Assembly (NCBI RefSeq): GCF_032854445.1
Contig: NC_088300.1
Span: 72,142,984-72,206,983, forward strand
DNA: 64,000 nt
Reading direction: 5' to 3'
From: Liolophura sinensis
Taxonomy: Eukaryota > Mollusca > Polyplacophora > Chitonida > Chitonidae
The notes beneath the pieces are model-generated. The model searched no databases and had not been told where the DNA came from. It was given only the letters and a program-made list of their open reading frames with translations. The position numbers and the translations under genes were made by a program. Of the stretch, positions 59,258 through 64,000 are shown piece after piece (position 1 is the first letter of the stretch; each line of letters starts with the position of its first letter).

Positions 59258-59412
59258 TAGTTTATTGATTTATTTGATTTATTTGATTGCCGTACTCAAG
59301 AATATTTCACTTACACGACAGTGGCCAGCATTATGGTGGGAGGAAACCGGGCACAGCCCAGGAGAAACCCACAACCATACACAGGTTGCTGGAAGACCTT
59401 CCCACATACGGA
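59258..59412 (-). mobile_element. tRNA-SINE, 3' two thirds
   Basis: TTTATTGATTTATTTGATTT, CGTACTCAAGAATATTTCAC, GGCCAGCATTATGGTGGGAG and ACAGGTTGCTGGAAGACCTT in reverse orientation. Confidence 0.85.
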
Positions 59413-60545
59413 AATTCAGTTAGAGAGAGGAAATTAGGCCAAAATGTGTGACTTCACTGTGACAAACAAAAAAAAACACATGAACTTCTGGGACTCAAAT
59501 CTACATCCACCATTCGAAGGAAGGTTGTTGTACAGTTTACTTCCTGAAGGTGAATGGAGATTGGAAAAGTACAAATAGGTGGTGCTGATTAATGGAAAGC
59601 CTGTACATTGCAAAAGTTTTGTATATGTGGTTCTGAGACATTCTGGTAATATGTTATTTTTCTGCCTGTAATATTGTTTGTGGGATCTTAGTGACAATAA
59701 ATGGTTGACACTCATAGGGCTGTTTGTGCACACTAAGGTTGTTGAAGACCACTTTCTCCTAGGACGTTGGTGTACATGTACATACCATTATTGTGGGAAA
59801 GTTCATCAGTAACCTTCCAGAGGTTGGTGGTTTACTGTGGACACAAACATTTCCTCATAAATATGACCGCTAACATTGAAGTGGAAGATTCCTGAATATG
59901 CCAGAAAAAAAAATTAAAAAAAGTAAGTAATCTACTGTAGTTCAAACACATCACTACTTACCATAAATATTATCTTTTGTGGATTCTGATGAGAATTTCT
60001 TTCACACTACGAGTACTTGCATGGATGTGTACCGTTTACTGCTAGTAGTGATTGTGCTTGGATGGTTTGCAGTGTTAAGCATGGCATACAAAGGAACCTA
60101 AGATGTATCTCAGCTCAACTGAGACTAGACCTGTATCAAAAATATCACCACAACTAAACTGGAATTGGTTGTACTCATTAAAATCTTAAAAGCCTTATAT
60201 AACTAGGTCCAACTCCAGACAACCAGTTGGGTTGTGTGACTAACAAATTACAACATATGTTGAACTATTTAAGTCGTATGTCCAGTGGTGACTGGGATCG
60301 ACATTTGAAACCCAGGTGTATTCTGCATTTTAGATTCTCAAATGTGTTAGCACTGCTGCATGCGAATCTCTTAACATAACTTTTTTGTGCCGAATCCTGT
60401 CTTGTACAGATGATACTGTTATTTCAAAAACAGACAGGATGTTTTGTAATAAAAGGACCTTGTTTGATTGTGAAAAAGGTGTATCTTTTTGCATAAAATG
60501 CAATAGTTTGGTAAATGTTTATCACTTTAATGAGAAATGCATTGG
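59413..60545. other. Intergenic, no gene seen
   Basis: Between ACADSB and KAT7. AT-rich, with short interrupted frames. No known protein, RNA or definite repeat recognised. Confidence 0.35.
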
Positions 60546-60772
60546 TTTCCAGTATTTATTGTTTGGTGTTTTATGCCGTACTCAAGAATACTTCACTTAT
60601 TTGTGGGAAGAGCCTGCCAGAGACTCGGGGGGAAAACCAAGACCATCTGCTGGTTGCTGACAGACCTTCCCAAAGTATAGCCAGAGAGGAAGCCAGCATG
60701 AGCTGGACTTACCGACGGCATCCGCATTGGTGAGAGGTTCCACTGGCATGCTGACCACTAGTCCATGGTGAT
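60546..60772 (-). mobile_element. tRNA-derived SINE, near full length
   Basis: TATTTATTGTTTGGTGTTTT, TCAAGAATACTTCACTTATT, AAGCCAGCATGAGCTGGACT and GCATTGGTGAGAGGTTCCAC in reverse orientation. Confidence 0.8.
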
Positions 60773-61187
60773 GTAATGGATGTAACTTTTGAGGAAAACC
60801 TAAAGCCCTGTTAGTCACAGAATTACATCTCACTTGATTTCCACAAATGACAAAACACCAATGGGGAGTTTGCATTAGCGTATAACAGAACCCTGAGCCA
60901 CATTTTTCATCAAAACTTGATTGTAGCTGAACACCTGCAGTGTATCAGCTTCTATTGTGATGTGGTTCTGTCTTTAATGCAAGGTCACTGTGGCAAGCTG
61001 GGAAAGGTGTTTGACATCAATAAAATGGCATCAAGGCCCTCCTGCCGGGAATTTGACAGGTCCCCAGACACAAGTTCTTGGTTTCATGTTTGAAGCGTAT
61101 ATAAAGAGGTCTTTGGTTGCACGAGTATTGGCTGAGTCAATTCTAGCTCTTTTTGGCATTCTTAGTTTTTGTTTCCAGTATTCAACA

Positions 61188-61295
61188 GGTTCAGTGGTTA
61201 GCGTGTGAGTGCAGCACAATGGCCCAGGAGCCTCTCACTAAAGTGACTGCTGTGGGTTCAAGTCCAGCTCATGCTACCTTCCTCTCCAGTGATAT
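61188..61295 (+). mobile_element. tRNA-SINE head fragment
   Basis: GGTTCAGTGGTTAGCGTGTG, CCCAGGAGCCTCTCACTAAA and B box GGGTTCAAGTCCAGCTCATG. The body and tail are absent after about 61295. Confidence 0.75.
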
Positions 61296-62662
61296 GTCAA
61301 AAATTCTGCCAGCAAACTGTGGAACTTATAGAAATTCACAAATACATTGTCTTAGGATATAGCAAACATTTAATCAGTCATAAACTTTCACAAATTTAAC
61401 AGTACACATTATCCTGTAAACTTAACATGCTGGTAATAACGTATTATTTAGTACATATGACTGATCTTGATACACGTGTAATGTGTAACAACAGCATTAG
61501 TAGTACATCTATGAGAAAGGTATACAATATGAGTAGCAAGCTGCAGCTGGTGGGTTTTCATCAGTTCTGTATATCTGTCAGCAGAATACTCCGGAAACCA
61601 ATAATCTTTATTTACATTACATTATGTGGACATCATTCTACTCCACATTCTTGTTATCTACGATGTCTTTTTTTTTTTCTTTTCACTCAGCTACATCTGA
61701 ACAATATACCCAACACTGCTGTTACAAGCCAGATTGTTGTTTCGAGTGTTTCATCTGTACCCATGCGCAGAATGGGTTATACAGGGCATGAATGATAGCA
61801 TATAGTCATTTAAGCCTTTTCCAAACTTTGGTGACAACCTAGCTTTCAGCTCAGTTCTACTTTTCTATGTGCATTTCTCTACATTTTCAATATGAAACTA
61901 TGCTCAGTTCCACGTAAAATCTCAGGTGTCACACATACCTGCATGACTGCCAAAAGTTGCAATGCCTTAACATAGTGATGTGGGCATGTTTGTCTCACAA
62001 AGAAGAAATCACTGTCTTGACTACTTGAAATGTTTATCTGGCTTATCCTGACAAATTCTGCTGACTACTGACTGTACTATCTATACAGGTTACTGTAATC
62101 AAGGAAGCCATTCAGGAACATTTTACCATCAAAATCAGAGGAGTAAGAAACTACAAAAGAGCTATAAAGTGACGCACAATCCACATGAGCCTATGCATGC
62201 CTGCTCTGTAACCTGCCATAGTTCTTGAAGTCCACTAACACTTACTACCAGGTATGTATCATTGCAGGCAGACCTTAATCCTGCTGTATTGATAGCTAAG
62301 CAAGTTTTGTGCTTCTTTGCATGAATGATTAAAGCTTCATGCTTCATGACATGAACAATACTCCATGCTGGAGTTCTCATTGGTCAACATGTTAGACGTC
62401 TCAATGGTAATCACATACAAAAGTTCTCATTGGTCAGCACGCTAGACTTCTCACAGGAAATCACATAAAAGAGTTCTCATTGGTCAACAAATGCTTCACC
62501 CTATCTGACCATACACTATAAAAATTAGTATTTTTAACAACTGTTCATAATCACCCCCCGGATAAATACATGATGTGAATGTAAAAACTATGGATCTAGA
62601 ACTTAAAACTGGGCTTTGTAAAGGACTAGGGTAGGCATGCCACATAAGCAACAAAAAGCTCT
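61296..62662. other. Intergenic or KAT7 3' UTR, no gene seen
   Basis: AT-rich, with a short triplicated segment at 62371-62490. A 122-codon plus-strand frame at 61427-61795 has no recognisable similarity. The right part is presumably KAT7 3' UTR. Confidence 0.35.
62371..62490. repeat. ~57-bp degenerate repeat, 3 copies
   Basis: GAGTTCTCATTGGTCAACAT, AAGTTCTCATTGGTCAGCAC and GAGTTCTCATTGGTCAACAA with GACKTCTCA and AATCACATA spacers. Each unit contains an ATTGG (inverted CCAAT) step. Downstream of the KAT7 stop. Confidence 0.7.
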
Positions 62663-63894
62663 TCATGACTTTACTGGAGGTGTCCATTTCAAACAGCTGG
62701 GGTCGACTTGGCGAGACTCGTGCCGGCATTTGGCCTTCTTTTGAAGAAATTCATCTATTAAATCCTGAAGTTGACAAAAAAAAGAATATCTTTATAAAGG
62801 TTTGTATAAGCAAGATCAACATATCACATGTAAGCACAACAAAAATGTTTTTGCTCATGTTATCTGATTGGGCAGATCATATGTAATCATAAACCTTGAG
62901 GTGTAGATCACAGTTACCCAGGGCACTGCTCCACTCTCAGGTTTAATCAAAGGATTTTAGCCACACAGATTTCAGATTAGGTTTTTCCTGATGGCAACTG
63001 TTTAGTGTTCAAGCCAAAACCTGAAAGTTACATTTTGCTGTTCCAAGGACATTGCCTTACCTGTCTTCGCAGAACAAGATGTTTGCCCTTCCAGTATTTG
63101 AGCATGCCTAGAGCCTGCAGAGTGCTCACTATATCATTGGCGTTGATACCCGTCTCTTGGCTAACATCTAAAAACAACACCAAAAAAAAAAAAGTAATAA
63201 TAATAAATAAATAAACAGATAAAAATATCTTTTATTCCAACCATAATAAAATTCTTCTTGGTCGTACATCAAAAGTAAATATAGTACTTTGCTAAAAATG
63301 GCACAACAATCATTATGACGTCAAGAAAGATATAATGAAATCCATGCAAATCAAGCCAGTCTTACCATGATTAACTGCAGGAAAAAAAAACAAGAATTTA
63401 TATGCCATGGTAAATATGCAAAACTTCAGCAATAATTAAGTTAGTTCTTGAACTTGATCTGCACAGAAACCATCAGCCAATCAAAATCAAGGAAATTGTC
63501 AAATAACACCAAAACTTGTTCAAAGATAAGGCTGGTACTGATCTCGGGGTAAACCATTCCACAATATAAACCAGTTCACAAACTTTTGGTAGAAATAAGA
63601 CAACAGCCAACAGTTTCCTGTGTAAAATTTTCACTCGGGAGAAGCAAGTTTCAAACTCACGGCATCACTAATACAAGATCGTAGATGATTACAACAAAAA
63701 GAAATAGCTCAATGTAATTTTGTTGACTGTAACATAAACGCACATACCTTTGATGGAAATCTCATTACCACGGTACTTGTGTAAATATCCTAGCAACACT
63801 TCCTTCCAGTAACTACGGTAGCTTAGCAGCCCCAGATCAGAAAGAGGACGCTCTGGCGACCCTATCTTGGACTCTATCCTACTCAAGAGGTAGC
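62663..63894 (-). CDS. KAT7: KAT7 (HBO1) MYST histone acetyltransferase, last three exons, partial
   Basis: Nuclear acetyltransferase of the HBO1 complex, acting on H3K14 and H4 tails (family knowledge). Exons 63894-63748, 63167-63061 and 62764-62663, phases consistent. They encode [83 protein letters not shown] and [10 protein letters not shown] before TGA. This is the C-terminal winged-helix part of the MYST domain. The [11 protein letters not shown] and SCLKWTPP segments distinguish KAT7 from KAT5, KAT6 and KAT8. The zinc finger, acetyl-CoA site and N-terminus lie beyond the right edge. The gene converges with ACADSB. Confidence 0.93.
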
Positions 63895-64000
63895 CTTTAA
63901 TCATACACAGAATAAATCAGCTTTATTAACTGCTAAGGTATTTGACTTATGGTAAAATAACAAAAAGAGAAAAGAGAAAACACATTACAAATAAAGGCAC

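Overview
The window is nuclear DNA of an animal: widely spaced genes with GT-AG introns, long AT-rich introns, no operons, and dispersed tRNA-derived SINEs. The SINE tails (for example around 33170-33228 and 46560-46618) and the second dispersed family (32215-32530, 35010-35345, 39195-39505) look like repeats I know from molluscan genomes, so a mollusc is my best guess; this rests on memory, not on a search.

Four genes can be read exon by exon. (1) Minus strand, 29045 down to 1164: an NSD-family histone H3K36 methyltransferase with 18 coding exons. The reading phase fits at every junction and the total is 4653 nt (1550 aa). Domain order is PWWP1, HMG-like box, four PHD fingers, PWWP2, AWS, SET, post-SET, PHD5/C5HCH. 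A likely non-coding first exon and promoter lie near 31.7-31.8 kb. (2) Plus strand, 41052-41999: SMIM8, a 94-aa single-pass membrane protein in two exons. (3) Plus strand, 44139-58421: ACADSB, the mitochondrial short/branched-chain acyl-CoA dehydrogenase, 11 exons, 430 aa. (4) Minus strand, 63894 down to 62663: the last three coding exons of KAT7 (HBO1), whose 5' part lies beyond the window.

NSD and SMIM8 are divergent across about 9 kb of repeat-rich intergenic DNA. SMIM8 and ACADSB run in the same direction. ACADSB and KAT7 converge tail to tail over about 4.2 kb. NSD and KAT7 both encode chromatin modifiers, but nothing here shows that the neighbours act together.

The most striking feature is a set of minisatellites built from pieces of the genes' own exon edges. 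An array of about 17 units of 59 bp (7903-8950) repeats the splice acceptor and first six codons of an NSD SET exon. An array of about 25 units of 104 bp (49328-51930) repeats the 3' part and splice donor of ACADSB exon 5. An array of about 8 degenerate units of 80 bp (519-1163) repeats the last codons and stop of NSD. The first two present series of decoy splice sites followed at once by stop codons. Other arrays (21, 30, 67 and 73 bp) do not match a neighbouring exon. There are also a long foldback element with a probable 9-bp target duplication in ACADSB intron 1 and two families of small inverted-repeat elements.
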